The notes below the pieces were generated by a model. It searched no databases, was not told the DNA's origin, and saw only the letters and a list, made by a program, of their open reading frames with translations. Positions 9,671 through 19,783 of a DNA stretch of 55,655 bases are shown here, in pieces (position 1 is the stretch's first letter; each line of letters starts with the position of its first letter). Source of the DNA: Trichodesmium sp. MAG_R02 (GTDB lineage: Bacteria; Cyanobacteriota; Cyanobacteriia; Cyanobacteriales; Microcoleaceae); assembly GCA_023356605.1 (NCBI GenBank), contig JAKQYE010000007.1, positions 1 through 55,655 on the forward strand, in the 5' to 3' direction. The position numbers and the translations under genes were made by a program.

Positions 9671-9802
9671 TAGCAATCCCATTTTATTTGTGTCAAAAAT
9701 CTTACCGCTTTTTGGGAATAGGGAATAGGCAATGCTCAATGGGCAAGAGTTTCAGAGTTGATTTCTAGTTTTTGAATTGTCGCAACCTATTTGGGATTGC
9801 TA
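9671..9802. repeat. MITE family 2, reference copy
   Basis: A 132-bp element with ends TAGCAATCCC and GGGATTGCTA, flanked by TA at 9669-9670 and 9803-9804. The inside includes the block TTTTTGGGAATAGGGAATAG and TTTCTAGTTTTTGAATTGTC. It is non-coding. The TA duplication points to IS630/Tc1-type mobilisation. The rest of 9607-10110 holds no gene that I can see. Confidence 0.7.
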
Positions 9803-10110
9803 TATCTCTTAAAAGAAGTTAATAGGTTGCTAAGGACTGGCTGATTAAATCTCAAAGTATCTATAGATAAAGGGAAGTACCTTTTTGGATCGAAAAAAGT
9901 ACAACCTTTTGAGCTTGAGGGACCAAAAAGTTAGCATTTTGGGGAGACCAGGGTAGAAAAATTAAGGGACAATTCTTCCTCCTACCTCCTCTATAATTCC
10001 CATTTATCCTAACTCCTAAGTCCGACTCGAATCTATTCTTAAATAAAGTCTGAAGACTAGGTATTAAGGATTAACCATCGAAAAAATAATATAAATAAAA
10101 CTTGATTTTT

Positions 10111-10311
10111 CTAGCGCAAACCTAACCAAGAAAATAAATCTTGATGGGTAAATATTTCCAGTAATAATAAGATGACAAATCCTACCATTGCAAATCTGCC
10201 ATTGATTCTTTCCGAGTAAATATTCCAACCAAAAGTAGGTTCAGGTTTCTTGGCAGTTATAACTTTTTGGGATGGTTCATCTGTGGATGGAGAAGTAAAA
10301 TTTTCTGACAT
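10111..10311 (-). CDS. hli: High-light-inducible protein (HLIP, one-helix CAB-like)
   Basis: A 66-residue protein with a soluble N-terminus and one transmembrane helix (~residues 40-60). The helix has the chlorophyll-binding signature ERINGRFAMVGF, in which Glu, Asn and Arg form the ligand motif. HLIPs bind chlorophyll and carotenoid in thylakoids, dissipate energy and help photosystem II assembly. Expression is usually induced by high light, but no regulatory box can be confirmed here. Its position near psbX and ycf66 fits a photosynthesis block. Confidence 0.92.
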   Translation of the reverse strand: MSENFTSPSTDEPSQKVITAKKPEPTFGWNIYSERINGRFAMVGFVILLLLEIFTHQDLFSWLGLR

Positions 10312-10621
10312 AATTATTGATTAGAGTTTTCTTGATATAGTTAGGACTTACACAAAGATACTAATTGTAGTGTAAATATCTGAAATAATTATCAAAAATA
10401 CACGATATATGGAGGTAATATGTAAGCCCTGATAGTGTTTCTTAAATAGGTGAGATAGGCAAGTTTTCGATTTGAGCTAATAAATAGCAATTAATGAGGC
10501 TTGGTATATAGCCCTAAGCACAAATTCAAAGTAAAACCTACACTTTTTTTCAAGGTATGTTTCTATAGAAATGGGATTTAAATTATTACTTTACCACAGT
10601 TTTATTGTCTAAGGTTTTTAC

Positions 10622-11152
10622 TCATTTAATTAGCGATCGCACAGTTTCAGTTCCCTCAGAAGGTTCAAAAATCAAAGAGGACTTACCCTTGGCCAACATC
10701 CTTAATCCCAAAGGCCCCAAACTATATAATCCTTAAATATCTCGAAAATAATTACCCATTACTTGAATACCAAATTTTCTTTTGTCAATCCAACCTCCAC
10801 CCTTAGCCAAATCAATCAATACCTTTTGGTGGCGAATAGAATGACTAGCTTATTGGTGTTGACGGGTCAGAACTTATTGTTTAATCTTACCTATTTGATC
10901 CATAGCTGAAACTGCGATTGGGCAGACAAAATTACAATAATAACAGCGGGTACGACCCCAAGCCCAAGTAGGCATCTCCAAAAATACCAATTTTGGAATG
11001 GCGGTATAAGGTTTTGAGAACCTTTTCTGAAGATGTCTAGCAGTCTTAAGATTATATATATTTTTCTAATCTTTTCTCCATTTGGTCATCCCGCAAATCA
11101 GCTACCATTCTGTAAGCTTTTGCTAAGGTGTGTGGTCCAGCAAAGTATAGCC
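10622..11152 (-). pseudogene. sdhB: Relic of succinate dehydrogenase iron-sulfur subunit
   Basis: On the minus strand the sequence reads LYFAGPHTLAKAYRMVADLR-DDQMEKRL, then, after several stops and frameshifts, GGGWIDKRKFGIQVMGNYFR and LGLRMLAKGKSSLIFEPSEG, ending at a stop at 10622-10624. This matches the C-terminal two thirds of cyanobacterial SdhB, the [Fe-S] subunit of succinate dehydrogenase. A remnant of the cysteine cluster region is seen near 10940. The N-terminal ferredoxin-like domain is missing. It is non-functional, and its loss borders the biosynthetic region. Confidence 0.7.
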
Positions 11153-11178
11153 TTTTTTTCTTATTAAAGCGATTACAA

Positions 11179-13191
11179 TTACTGAATATCCCAAAGATAG
11201 CGATAAAGTCCATTGTAGTTCAACAGTTCTGGATGTGTGCCTCGTTCAACCAATTTACCTTGATCTAAAACAAAAATCTGATCCGCATTGATCACTCCTT
11301 CTAATTGATGAGTAATCAAAATTATTGTATGCTTCCCTGCTAAAGCAGTAATTACTTGATTAATTGCATTTGCCATCTCAGGGGAAAGACTACTGGTAGG
11401 TTCATCTAATAGTAATATAGAAGGTTTATAAAGCAAAGAACGAGCAATAGCAATTCTTTGACGCTGACCACCTGATAATTTTCCTCCTCCTTCACCAACA
11501 ATGGTTTGATAGCCTTCGGGGAGACTGAGAATAAAGTCATGAAGTTCAGCAGATTTTGCTGCAATGATCACTTCTTCTTCTGTAGCATCAGTCTTAACAA
11601 TGGAGATATTGTTCATGATGGTAGTATTAAAAAGAAAAGTGTCTTGTAAAACTATACCTATTTGCTGTCGTAAAGATTCTTGGGTTACTTCTTTAATATC
11701 ATCTCCATCAATAGTAATTTTGCCACTGCTAACATCATAGAAACGCATTAATAAGTTAAAAAGTGTACTTTTCCCTGCACCGCTAGGACCTACAAAAGCG
11801 ACAAATTCACCTGCTTTGATGGTTAAATTTAGATTCTGTAATTGATGTTCGCATTCATATCCAAAGTATACATTTTCAAAAGATAATTGATGTTGAAAAG
11901 GTGATAGAGAATGAGCATTAACCATATCTACAATAGTAGGTTTTTCTTGCAATATTGCCTCAATTCGTTGCATGCCAACACTAGCTTCTATCCATCGTGT
12001 TAAGCGTACATTGACAAACCAACTTAATCTATCATATAGTCCTCGTGAAAAGCCCCAAAAGGCTAGTAATGTGCCAATAGTCATTTTACCTGAAACTACA
12101 AAGGATGTACCTACTCCCAAGACTAAAATAGAGATGAGATAAATGGAAAAGAGAGATAGTTGTTGAACAAGGGCAACAGCAAATAATCCTTCTGTATTCG
12201 TATCCTCAAGTTTTTTGAGTTCACTACTAAAAAAACCGTTAAAAATTGATTGTAAACCGTATCCATAAATGAGCATAATACCACGCACACCTTCTTGCAA
12301 TGCATCCATCATTAGTGCTGTTTGTTGATTATTAGTTACTCCTGTTTGGGAAACGTATTTGATGCAAGATGCAAGGATTGGTAACATAAAAATTAGAGGC
12401 AAAAGACTAATTATGGCTAAATATAAGTTAACCTTAATCATAATTCCTAGAATAACCCCCATCAGGATTAATTCTCCGATGCCAAGAACAAATTCTTTGC
12501 CTATAGAACGTTCAATCATTTGCATATCGGTTGAAAAATGTGCTAATAGATCTCCTAACTTGGCATTTTTATGAAAATCTTGGGAAAGTATTTGTAAATG
12601 TTTAAATAAGTCATAACGAATATCATTAGCAATACGACTGGTAAGACGTGCAGCTACTCTTTCACCTAGTAGTATCAATGCAAGAGATAAAGGTAAGCCA
12701 ACTGCTAATTTAATTACTGAATTGATCATGGTTGATGCACCTTCATCTACAATGATTCCTAATATTTGAGAAAAGAATAGTTGATAGGCTGATAAACTCA
12801 TTAAGCAAATGCAACTAATAATACTGATAAACCAGTAAGGAGACCAATAGTTGCTCATATACTTGAGTACTATATTCAAGTCGTCTTTCAGTTTTCTGAT
12901 GGTATCAAACCAACTATTTTCTTCTGTAGATTTTTCTGGTAATTCTATGACTCGATCTTTCCAAGGGGAGCGATCGCTATAGAGATCTTCTAGTTTGACT
13001 TTTGGTAATCCTATAACTAGGTTATATGGAGTTAACTTTTGAGTTAAATTCTTTTTAACTCGTGGCGTTTTTTCGGTAATATTAAGTTCAGTAGTTGTCT
13101 GTCTATCTTTGATATATTTACTAAGAATAAAACCACTAATAATGAAGAAAAAAAGCCCAAATAGATAAATTTCGTTAACGTTATTAATCAT
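11179..13191 (-). CDS. ABC exporter, fused membrane and ATPase domains (type IV half-transporter)
   Basis: A 670-residue protein. An unusual N-terminal extension has one membrane segment (~8-24) followed by ~90 polar residues. Then comes the six-helix exporter domain (~115-395) and the nucleotide-binding domain (~430-665). The latter has Walker A GPSGAGKST (468-476), Q-loop LQDTF, signature LSGGQ (572-576), Walker B ILLLDEP (592-598) and switch His in ITHQ. It should act as a homodimer in the cytoplasmic membrane, exporting a lipid, peptide or natural product. It lies downstream of the NRPS on the same strand, so export of the NRPS-derived product is a fair inference. The ~110-residue polar insert before the transporter core is not usual. 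Confidence 0.85.
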   Translation of the reverse strand: MINNVNEIYLFGLFFFIISGFILSKYIKDRQTTTELNITEKTPRVKKNLTQKLTPYNLVIGLPKVKLEDLYSDRSPWKDRVIELPEKSTEENSWFDTIRKLKDDLNIVLKYMSNYWSPYWFISIISCICLMSLSAYQLFFSQILGIIVDEGASTMINSVIKLAVGLPLSLALILLGERVAARLTSRIANDIRYDLFKHLQILSQDFHKNAKLGDLLAHFSTDMQMIERSIGKEFVLGIGELILMGVILGIMIKVNLYLAIISLLPLIFMLPILASCIKYVSQTGVTNNQQTALMMDALQEGVRGIMLIYGYGLQSIFNGFFSSELKKLEDTNTEGLFAVALVQQLSLFSIYLISILVLGVGTSFVVSGKMTIGTLLAFWGFSRGLYDRLSWFVNVRLTRWIEASVGMQRIEAILQEKPTIVDMVNAHSLSPFQHQLSFENVYFGYECEHQLQNLNLTIKAGEFVAFVGPSGAGKSTLFNLLMRFYDVSSGKITIDGDDIKEVTQESLRQQIGIVLQDTFLFNTTIMNNISIVKTDATEEEVIIAAKSAELHDFILSLPEGYQTIVGEGGGKLSGGQRQRIAIARSLLYKPSILLLDEPTSSLSPEMANAINQVITALAGKHTIILITHQLEGVINADQIFVLDQGKLVERGTHPELLNYNGLYRYLWDIQ

Positions 13192-13770
13192 TTAATATTT
13201 ACTAAAGTAATTAGATTAAAGTTTCAAGGCACAATAACTTAATTAAATCTTGATTAGACTTCTTGAAAAAGTGTCACTTGTTTCCCAATAAAATAAATTC
13301 TTATTAAAATTTTTATTAATTGATAATATTTTTGGTTGTTTCCTTTTCAATTACTTCCGCAAGAAGTATATTACTGAATATTGTTGGCTTTGCTGAATAC
13401 AAGTACCAAAATAATATTTGATATTAAAACACTTTCCCCCTACCAATATCATATTGTGTTGAATACACCAAATAAAAACTTTGTGAACATGAGTGTTAGC
13501 CAATTTCTACGGGGACAAGCTTGGTCATAATCCATTATAATTATTTCTCTGTGCAAGAATTTATCTCAAACATTTAAATCTACTAGGCTAAAATTTAGTT
13601 TCCGGAGAGATTTATTCCATATTCCGCACTTCTTAACATTAATGAGATTTTCGTTACTAAATTAATGTAAAAACCTTTCAGCTTAGTAGTTTCATAAAAG
13701 ATACTATTTGTCAATGATTGTTAAGATGAGCTGACCCTGTAGTCTTATCATATCCTTTTTTTGAGCAACG
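13192..13770. other. Intergenic region between ABC exporter and NRPS, no gene seen
   Basis: AT-rich, with stops in all frames. GGCTTTGCTGAATAC near 13390 resembles the terminal sequence common in several IS families, but no second end or transposase is present. The length argues that the exporter has its own promoter rather than reading through from the NRPS. Confidence 0.4.
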
Positions 13771-16700
13771 CTAAGATTTTTCTTTTCTTTTTTGACGTGC
13801 TATTTGACTAGCACGGCGCTTCATTCCTCGTGCTTGGCTATTTTCATGCTTTGTTGTTTCAAAGTTGGTTGTATTTGGATTTAAATAAGTTGCCAAGTCG
13901 CGAATTGTTGGGTAACTAAATAGATCAATTACCTTAAGATTAGGATAATCTAGTTGTAATAAACTATGTACTTTAATAACTAATAGAGAATGACCTCCGA
14001 CTTCAAAAAAATTATCGTGGATACTTAAATTTTGAACATTTAATACCTGTTTCCAAATTGATAAAATTTGATGTTCAATTTCATTGCTAGGGAGTACATA
14101 TGCTACATTAGAAGGAGTTATATCTATAATAGGTAAACTTTTACGATCTATTTTATTACTAGGTGTTTTAGGAAATTGTTGTAAGCTCACAAAAGCACTT
14201 GGAATCATATAATTAGGTAATTTCTGTTTTAAATAGTCACGCAATGTAGTAATTTTATCATCAGTGAGTTGAGGCGTAATATAAGCAATTAAACGTTGAT
14301 CATTTTCTGATGTAATATCTATAACTACTACATCTTGAACATCAGGATTTTGTCTCAAAACTGTTTCAATTTCCCCTACTTCAATGCGAAAACCTCTAAT
14401 TTTAACTTGATGATCAATGCGTCCTAAAAATACTAAACTTCCATCTTCTAAATATTTACAGAGATCCCCAGTTTTATATAATTTACCATCACCATAAGGA
14501 TTATTTATAAACTTCTCTTGAGTTAGTTGAGGGCGGTTAAGATATCCCCTTGCTACTCCAACTCCTCCAATATGAAGCTCACCGGGTAAACCAATTGGTA
14601 CAGGTTGTAATTCTTGATCTAATAAGTATGTTTGTGTATTAGTAATTGGTCGTCCAATGGGTGCATATTGATCATTAGGATTACATTTATGTACGGTTGC
14701 AATAACAGTAATTTCTGTTGGTCCATAAGCGTTAAAAAAATTTCGCTCTTGACTACAACTATCTAGCTGTAGCTCCTCCGTCTTTGAAGAGGTCGATAGG
14801 AACAATGAAGGATTTACTTTTGACTTCAAACTATCGCTTTTAAGCGATAGCTTGTAACCCCATTTTTCTACTAAGTCAGAACTACAGGCTTCTCCTGCTA
14901 CAATGATGGTTTCCAATGCTGGTAATTCTTCAATAGGCATTACTGCTAAGGCTGAAGGTGTAAGATTCAGATGAGTAATTTTATCTTGACGTAGTCGCTC
15001 TATTAAGTTTATTCCGGGTAATAGGGAATATCTACTTCCTAAATATAGTTTTCCTCCTGCACCTAAAGCCATCATAATTTCCCAGATCGAAACATCAAAA
15101 CTTAAGGAAGTAAATTGAAGAATACGACTATCAGAATTTAAGTTAAATATAGACTGTTGAAATTTAGCTAGGTTATATAGTCCAAATTGTTCGATCATCA
15201 CTCCTTTAGGCCGTCCTGTTGAACCTGAGGTGTAAATTATATAAGCTAAATTAGAACCTTTCACTACTTTAGGTAAATTTTCTGTGCTTTTTTGACCTAT
15301 TTCTTGCTCAATTTCCTCTAAAATAATTATTTTTCCTTGATATTTAGGTAATTGTTTTGTCAGGTTTTTTTGAGTTAATAAAAGATTAATATTAGCATCT
15401 TCTAGCATAAAACTGATGCGGTCGCTTGGATAAGTGGGATCAATGGGTACATAAGCTCCTCCTGCTTTCAAAATCCCTAAAATAGCAATGATCATCAAAA
15501 GAGATCGCTCTACACATAAACCGACTAAAAACTCTGGTTTGACTCCTAGCTCCTGTAAATAATAAGCTAATTGATTAGCACGAAAATTTAACTGATGATA
15601 AGTTAATTGTTCATGTTCAAAAACTATCGCTACAGCATCAGGAGTTGCCTTTACTTGTGCTTCAAATAAATCCTGAAAACATTTATTTTGATGATAATTT
15701 ATTTGAGTATTATTCCATTGAATTAATAATTGATTTTTTTCAAGAGGAGAAAGGATTGATAATCTTGAAATAGACTCTTTTGGGTTAGCGACAATTTCTG
15801 TTAATAAAGTTTTCAAATGTTCGACCATTCGCTTGATCGTATTAACTTTAAATAAATCAGTGCGGTATTCAAAATGACCCACTAATCCTTCATAAGTTTC
15901 AGCTAATTGTAACAATAAATCATATTTAGCAGTACCATTATGAATTTGAATATTTTGATATTGAACTTGATTTAATTCTAATTGCTTATTAATATTTCGA
16001 TTATGCAAAACAAACATCACATTAAATAACGGATGAGTGCTAATACTTCTTTCCCTGTAGAATAAAGATGTTGTATATACAGCTTCTACTAGTTTTTCAA
16101 AAGGTAAATCTTGATTATCATAAGCTTGATGAGCATTTTCTTTAACTTGAGACAATAGTTTTAAAAAAGAAGGAGATTTATCTTCAATTTCTGATAAATT
16201 AATCCTCATAGCTAAAGTATTAACAAAAAAGCCAATTAAAAGCTCAATTTCTTCAAGATTACGATTAGCGACAGGAGATCCGATAACAATATCTTTTTGT
16301 CCAGTATAACGATACATTAACACCTGAAAAGCAGTTAATAAAGTAATATAAAGAGTTGTTCCCTGTTCTTGACTTAATTGAACTAATTGTTTAGTTAAAT
16401 TAGCATCAATTTCTACTGAGACAATATCACCTTTAAAATTCTCTTGAGGAGGATAAGGAAAATCTGTAGGTAATTGTATCATTTCAGGAGAATCTTTTAA
16501 AGTTGCTTTCCAATAATCTAATTGTTTAGTTAATATATCTTTTTCTAAATAATTACGTTGCCAAATAGTAAAATCAGCGTACTGAATAGGTAACTTCGGT
16601 AATGGAGAAGATTTCCCTTCACTAAAAGCAGAATATAATGTGATTAATTCCTGTTTTAAAATAGCTAAAGACCAACCATCAGCAGCGATATGATGTAGAG

Positions 16701-18891
16701 TAATAATTAGAATATAGTGAGGTTGATGATTTTGTAAGTCAATAAAAGGTAAAGTTACTGGCTGATCTCCTAAAGATAAAATAATTCCTCGTAACATAGA
16801 GTCTTTCTCAAGGTTAAAAGGTTTTGTCAATTCAGTAACAACTAAATCATTTATTTGATAACTTAGGTTTTCTGAATCAATATTACTTAAATCAATAACA
16901 GGCAAATTGATTTTAACTTGAGGACAAATTACTTGATAAGGAGTACCATTATCGGTACTAAAAGTAGTGCGTAAACTCTCATGACGGTTAACAATTTCTT
17001 GTAAAGCTTTAGCAAGAGCATTTAGATTAAGATTACCACTAAAAGCTAAAGTTAAATCTAAATTATAGGCGATACTACTACCAAACTGATCTAAAAACCA
17101 TAATCTTTGTTGAGCAAAAGAAAGTGGTAGTTTATTTGGTCTTAAAACTGGTTGAATTTTCTCTGTAGTATTTTCTTGCTGATTATTCTCTAAATAATCT
17201 TCAATTGATTTAGTTAATTCAGCTATGGTTTGATATTTAAAAATACGCAGAATTGGTACTTGAGCTTGAAAAGCTGTATTGATACGAGAAATTACTTGAG
17301 TAGCCAATAAAGAATGACCACCTAATTGAAAGAAATTATCATAAATACCGATTTTTTCTTGATGTAAAACTTCTGACCAAATTTGAGCTAATTTTTCTTC
17401 AATGGGTTGACGCGGTGCCACGAATTTTTCTCTTGATAATAATGATTCAACCAATATTTGATTTTCTTCAACATCTCTTAAAAAAGGTAAATTTGCTAAC
17501 TTTAATTCTGGATTTTCAACAATATTTTCTAATAAAATTACATAATTATCTAATATTTCTCTAATTATTTTTGTACTAAATAACTCTGTTTTATATTCTA
17601 AATATCCTGATAAATTTTGAGCTTCATTATATTCTAAAGATAAAAATAAATCAAAATTAGCTTTTCCCTGATCTAAATAATCTGCTTCGACTTCAATTTC
17701 TGGTAAATTTAGAAGTTGATCAGGTACATTTTGCCAAGCAAACATTACTTTATATAGTTGTTTTTGAACAAGATTTTGACATTCAGCTAACTTTTGCAAA
17801 GGTAAATCCTGATATTGATAAGCGTCTAAAACAACTTGATTAAGTTGATTAACTAATTCTGCAAAGTTAGAAATTTCTAATAATTGAGTGCGGAGGGGTA
17901 AAATATGATTAAAAAAACCAATTACCCCCTGAATCTTTAATTGATCACGTCCTGCTTGAATCGAAGAAATTATAATATCTTTTTGTTGAGTGTATTGATA
18001 TAGCAGAAGATTAAAGGCGCCTAAAAGAATAATATATAAGGTGACTCCTTGATTGTCACTTAATACCTGAAGAGAATCACTTAAATGAGGGGATAATTCT
18101 ATTGATTCCCGTTTACCTTGATAGGTATTTTTATAAGAACTTAGAGGTTGATCATAAGGTAAATTGAGTAAAGGAATATCTCCTGCTAATTGCTGTTGCC
18201 AATAATCAATTTGAGATTGTAATATATCACCTTGTAACCATTGTCTATGCCAGTGGGCAAAATCGGTATATTGTAAAGGTAAATCAGCTAAAGATGAGGT
18301 TTTACCTTCAGAAAAATCTTTATATAATGTTGAAAGTTCTTGAGTAAATACACTATGGGAATAACCATCATAAATCAGATGATGTATAACCATTAAAAGA
18401 ACATATTTTTCTGCATCTAGCTGCAAAAGTTTAAACTGCCACAGAGGACCTTTTGCTAAATCAAATGATTTATTAATTGTCTCCTGAATAATTTGCTCAA
18501 CTTGATTTTTTTGTTCAGCTTCTGAATTTTGTTGTAAATCAACTATCAATAATTTCCAATCAATATTATGGGTAATAATCTGAATAGGTTGGGAATTAAT
18601 ACAAGGGTAAGTACTTCTAAGAATTTCATGGCGTTTGATAATTTCATTTAGACTTTTTTCTAGTGCTATCACATTTAAAGAGCCATTTAACCAAAAAGCA
18701 AAAGGGAAGTTGTAAACCGTATTATCTCCTCCTAATTGGTTTAGAAACCAAAGACGCTCTTGTTCAAAAGAAAGATGTAAATTGTTTGTACGTTCAACAG
18801 GTTGTAAAGGTTTACCCTTACGGTAACTACTTAATAGTTTTTGAATAGCTTTCCATGAGGCTTTTTTGTTTTGATTTGCTTGAGAGTTCAT
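13771..18891 (-). CDS. Non-ribosomal peptide synthetase, C-PCP-C-A-PCP
   Basis: A 1706-residue multidomain enzyme. The domains are: condensation domain 1 (~38-470, active site HHLIYDG at 170-176), PCP 1 (~495-565, GGHSL with Ser527), condensation domain 2 (~588-1030, HHIAADG at 733-739), adenylation domain (~1070-1590, with YTSGSTGRPKG, AYGPTE, YKTGDL and HQVKIRGFRIE core motifs), and a final PCP (FFEVGGHSLL). The first module lacks an adenylation domain, and there is no thioesterase or reductase end. By alignment to GrsA, the specificity positions read about D-V-W-L-I-A-A-V-I, closest to aromatic (Phe-type) codes, but this is uncertain. The A domain carries a ~35-residue insertion between motifs A4 and A5 (residues ~1346-1382). 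It probably makes a short peptide handed on from or to partner enzymes. Confidence 0.93.
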   Translation of the reverse strand: MNSQANQNKKASWKAIQKLLSSYRKGKPLQPVERTNNLHLSFEQERLWFLNQLGGDNTVYNFPFAFWLNGSLNVIALEKSLNEIIKRHEILRSTYPCINSQPIQIITHNIDWKLLIVDLQQNSEAEQKNQVEQIIQETINKSFDLAKGPLWQFKLLQLDAEKYVLLMVIHHLIYDGYSHSVFTQELSTLYKDFSEGKTSSLADLPLQYTDFAHWHRQWLQGDILQSQIDYWQQQLAGDIPLLNLPYDQPLSSYKNTYQGKRESIELSPHLSDSLQVLSDNQGVTLYIILLGAFNLLLYQYTQQKDIIISSIQAGRDQLKIQGVIGFFNHILPLRTQLLEISNFAELVNQLNQVVLDAYQYQDLPLQKLAECQNLVQKQLYKVMFAWQNVPDQLLNLPEIEVEADYLDQGKANFDLFLSLEYNEAQNLSGYLEYKTELFSTKIIREILDNYVILLENIVENPELKLANLPFLRDVEENQILVESLLSREKFVAPRQPIEEKLAQIWSEVLHQEKIGIYDNFFQLGGHSLLATQVISRINTAFQAQVPILRIFKYQTIAELTKSIEDYLENNQQENTTEKIQPVLRPNKLPLSFAQQRLWFLDQFGSSIAYNLDLTLAFSGNLNLNALAKALQEIVNRHESLRTTFSTDNGTPYQVICPQVKINLPVIDLSNIDSENLSYQINDLVVTELTKPFNLEKDSMLRGIILSLGDQPVTLPFIDLQNHQPHYILIITLHHIAADGWSLAILKQELITLYSAFSEGKSSPLPKLPIQYADFTIWQRNYLEKDILTKQLDYWKATLKDSPEMIQLPTDFPYPPQENFKGDIVSVEIDANLTKQLVQLSQEQGTTLYITLLTAFQVLMYRYTGQKDIVIGSPVANRNLEEIELLIGFFVNTLAMRINLSEIEDKSPSFLKLLSQVKENAHQAYDNQDLPFEKLVEAVYTTSLFYRERSISTHPLFNVMFVLHNRNINKQLELNQVQYQNIQIHNGTAKYDLLLQLAETYEGLVGHFEYRTDLFKVNTIKRMVEHLKTLLTEIVANPKESISRLSILSPLEKNQLLIQWNNTQINYHQNKCFQDLFEAQVKATPDAVAIVFEHEQLTYHQLNFRANQLAYYLQELGVKPEFLVGLCVERSLLMIIAILGILKAGGAYVPIDPTYPSDRISFMLEDANINLLLTQKNLTKQLPKYQGKIIILEEIEQEIGQKSTENLPKVVKGSNLAYIIYTSGSTGRPKGVMIEQFGLYNLAKFQQSIFNLNSDSRILQFTSLSFDVSIWEIMMALGAGGKLYLGSRYSLLPGINLIERLRQDKITHLNLTPSALAVMPIEELPALETIIVAGEACSSDLVEKWGYKLSLKSDSLKSKVNPSLFLSTSSKTEELQLDSCSQERNFFNAYGPTEITVIATVHKCNPNDQYAPIGRPITNTQTYLLDQELQPVPIGLPGELHIGGVGVARGYLNRPQLTQEKFINNPYGDGKLYKTGDLCKYLEDGSLVFLGRIDHQVKIRGFRIEVGEIETVLRQNPDVQDVVVIDITSENDQRLIAYITPQLTDDKITTLRDYLKQKLPNYMIPSAFVSLQQFPKTPSNKIDRKSLPIIDITPSNVAYVLPSNEIEHQILSIWKQVLNVQNLSIHDNFFEVGGHSLLVIKVHSLLQLDYPNLKVIDLFSYPTIRDLATYLNPNTTNFETTKHENSQARGMKRRASQIARQKRKEKS
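14746..14856 (-). repeat. In-frame palindromic insertion inside the NRPS adenylation domain
   Basis: Between EKWG and QERNFFNAYGPTE, where relatives have only one or two residues, about 105 bp add ~35 residues rich in Ser, Lys and Leu. The insert has a perfect hairpin, CTATCGCTTAAAAGCGATAG, at one end. Its two ends are weak inverted repeats (GTTACAAGCTATCG versus CTACAACTATCTAG when read inward). It contains no stop codon in the gene's frame. This looks like a small repeat element that landed without breaking the frame. Confidence 0.6.
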
Positions 18892-19289
18892 TGCTTTTAA
18901 ATTGTTATATAAAGAAACTGATTAAATTTTCTATTAATGAGATTTAGCACGAAGGTATGAAAAATCCAATTTTTTATACAATGGTAGCGAATTTATAAGA
19001 GTTTCATTCCTGAAAATATGGGTTTTGTGATTTTTTAATAATGGTGCAAGAAATGAGTGCTAGAATTCTTGCAAATTAGTAAGTCAAGTAGAATGTATCA
19101 TATCTACCTTGCTAATAAATTATGATTTTAATAACACAGGTTTCTAGACTGTAACAAGCAGATAATTTATTTGAATAATCTAGTTTTATACATCTAGCTA
19201 TTTCAGCTTTTAGAGATTATTAAGCTTAGTTTTTTAAGGTTCTTTGCTTTGGGTATTTTATAATTTATAATTATCTCAAAAGCCCATTT

Positions 19290-19550
19290 TCAACCAGGCG
19301 CAATATCTAAGTTAACATCTATCATGGTATTTTCCAATTATAACAAACTGTTGCCATTATATGTTGTGCAACTTGCCAAACCCAGAGTTTATCCCACTAA
19401 GTTAAATCTTGTTTCCAACAATTATATGTACCTTACCTAATATAAGTTTCTCCCAACTTAGTTTTTGTTGCTTCTTTTGAGTTTATTTGGATGGCTTTTT
19501 CCATAGATTCTTCATTCCAATTCATACCCAAGAAATTTTTTATTTTCACA
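19290..19550 (-). pseudogene. Relic of a sulfotransferase-like gene, C-terminal part
   Basis: The minus strand reads KIKNFLGMNWNEESMEKAIQ, then NSKEATKTKLGETYIR, a stop, GTYNCWKQDLT, another stop, and VWQVAQHIMATVCYNWKIP. The order FLG-x-x-W, 'x-SKEA', a YIR-x-G-x-x-x-x-WK block and a final 'x-GY-x' is that of the C-terminal end of PAPS-dependent sulfotransferases. Several stops show that it is dead. The remaining part of 18892-19783 contains only one MITE and AT-rich DNA. Confidence 0.4.
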
Positions 19551-19556
19551 AGATTA

Positions 19557-19646
19557 TAGTTGTTTTAATAAAGAATTGAGACAAGTATTTCTTGCTATAA
19601 CTGAGTTTCAGCAGAAAAAGTTTTCCAATATAATTTGAAATGACTA
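19557..19646. repeat. MITE family 1, copy C
   Basis: A 90-bp element with ends TAGTTGTTTTAATAAAGAAT and ...ATTTGAAATGACTA, and TA on both sides (19555-19556, 19647-19648). It is almost identical to copy D at 26261, which suggests recent activity. Confidence 0.75.
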
Positions 19647-19783
19647 TATCAATTGGTAGTACACTAATCAAGGGTGTTAGATAGGTTGTACCACGTTCGG
19701 GGACTAAGCACAATAAAGATTAGGTTTTCTCCTAAAGTATTAATCTAAGAAAGTTTATTTATACTATTTTTCATACGATTCCG

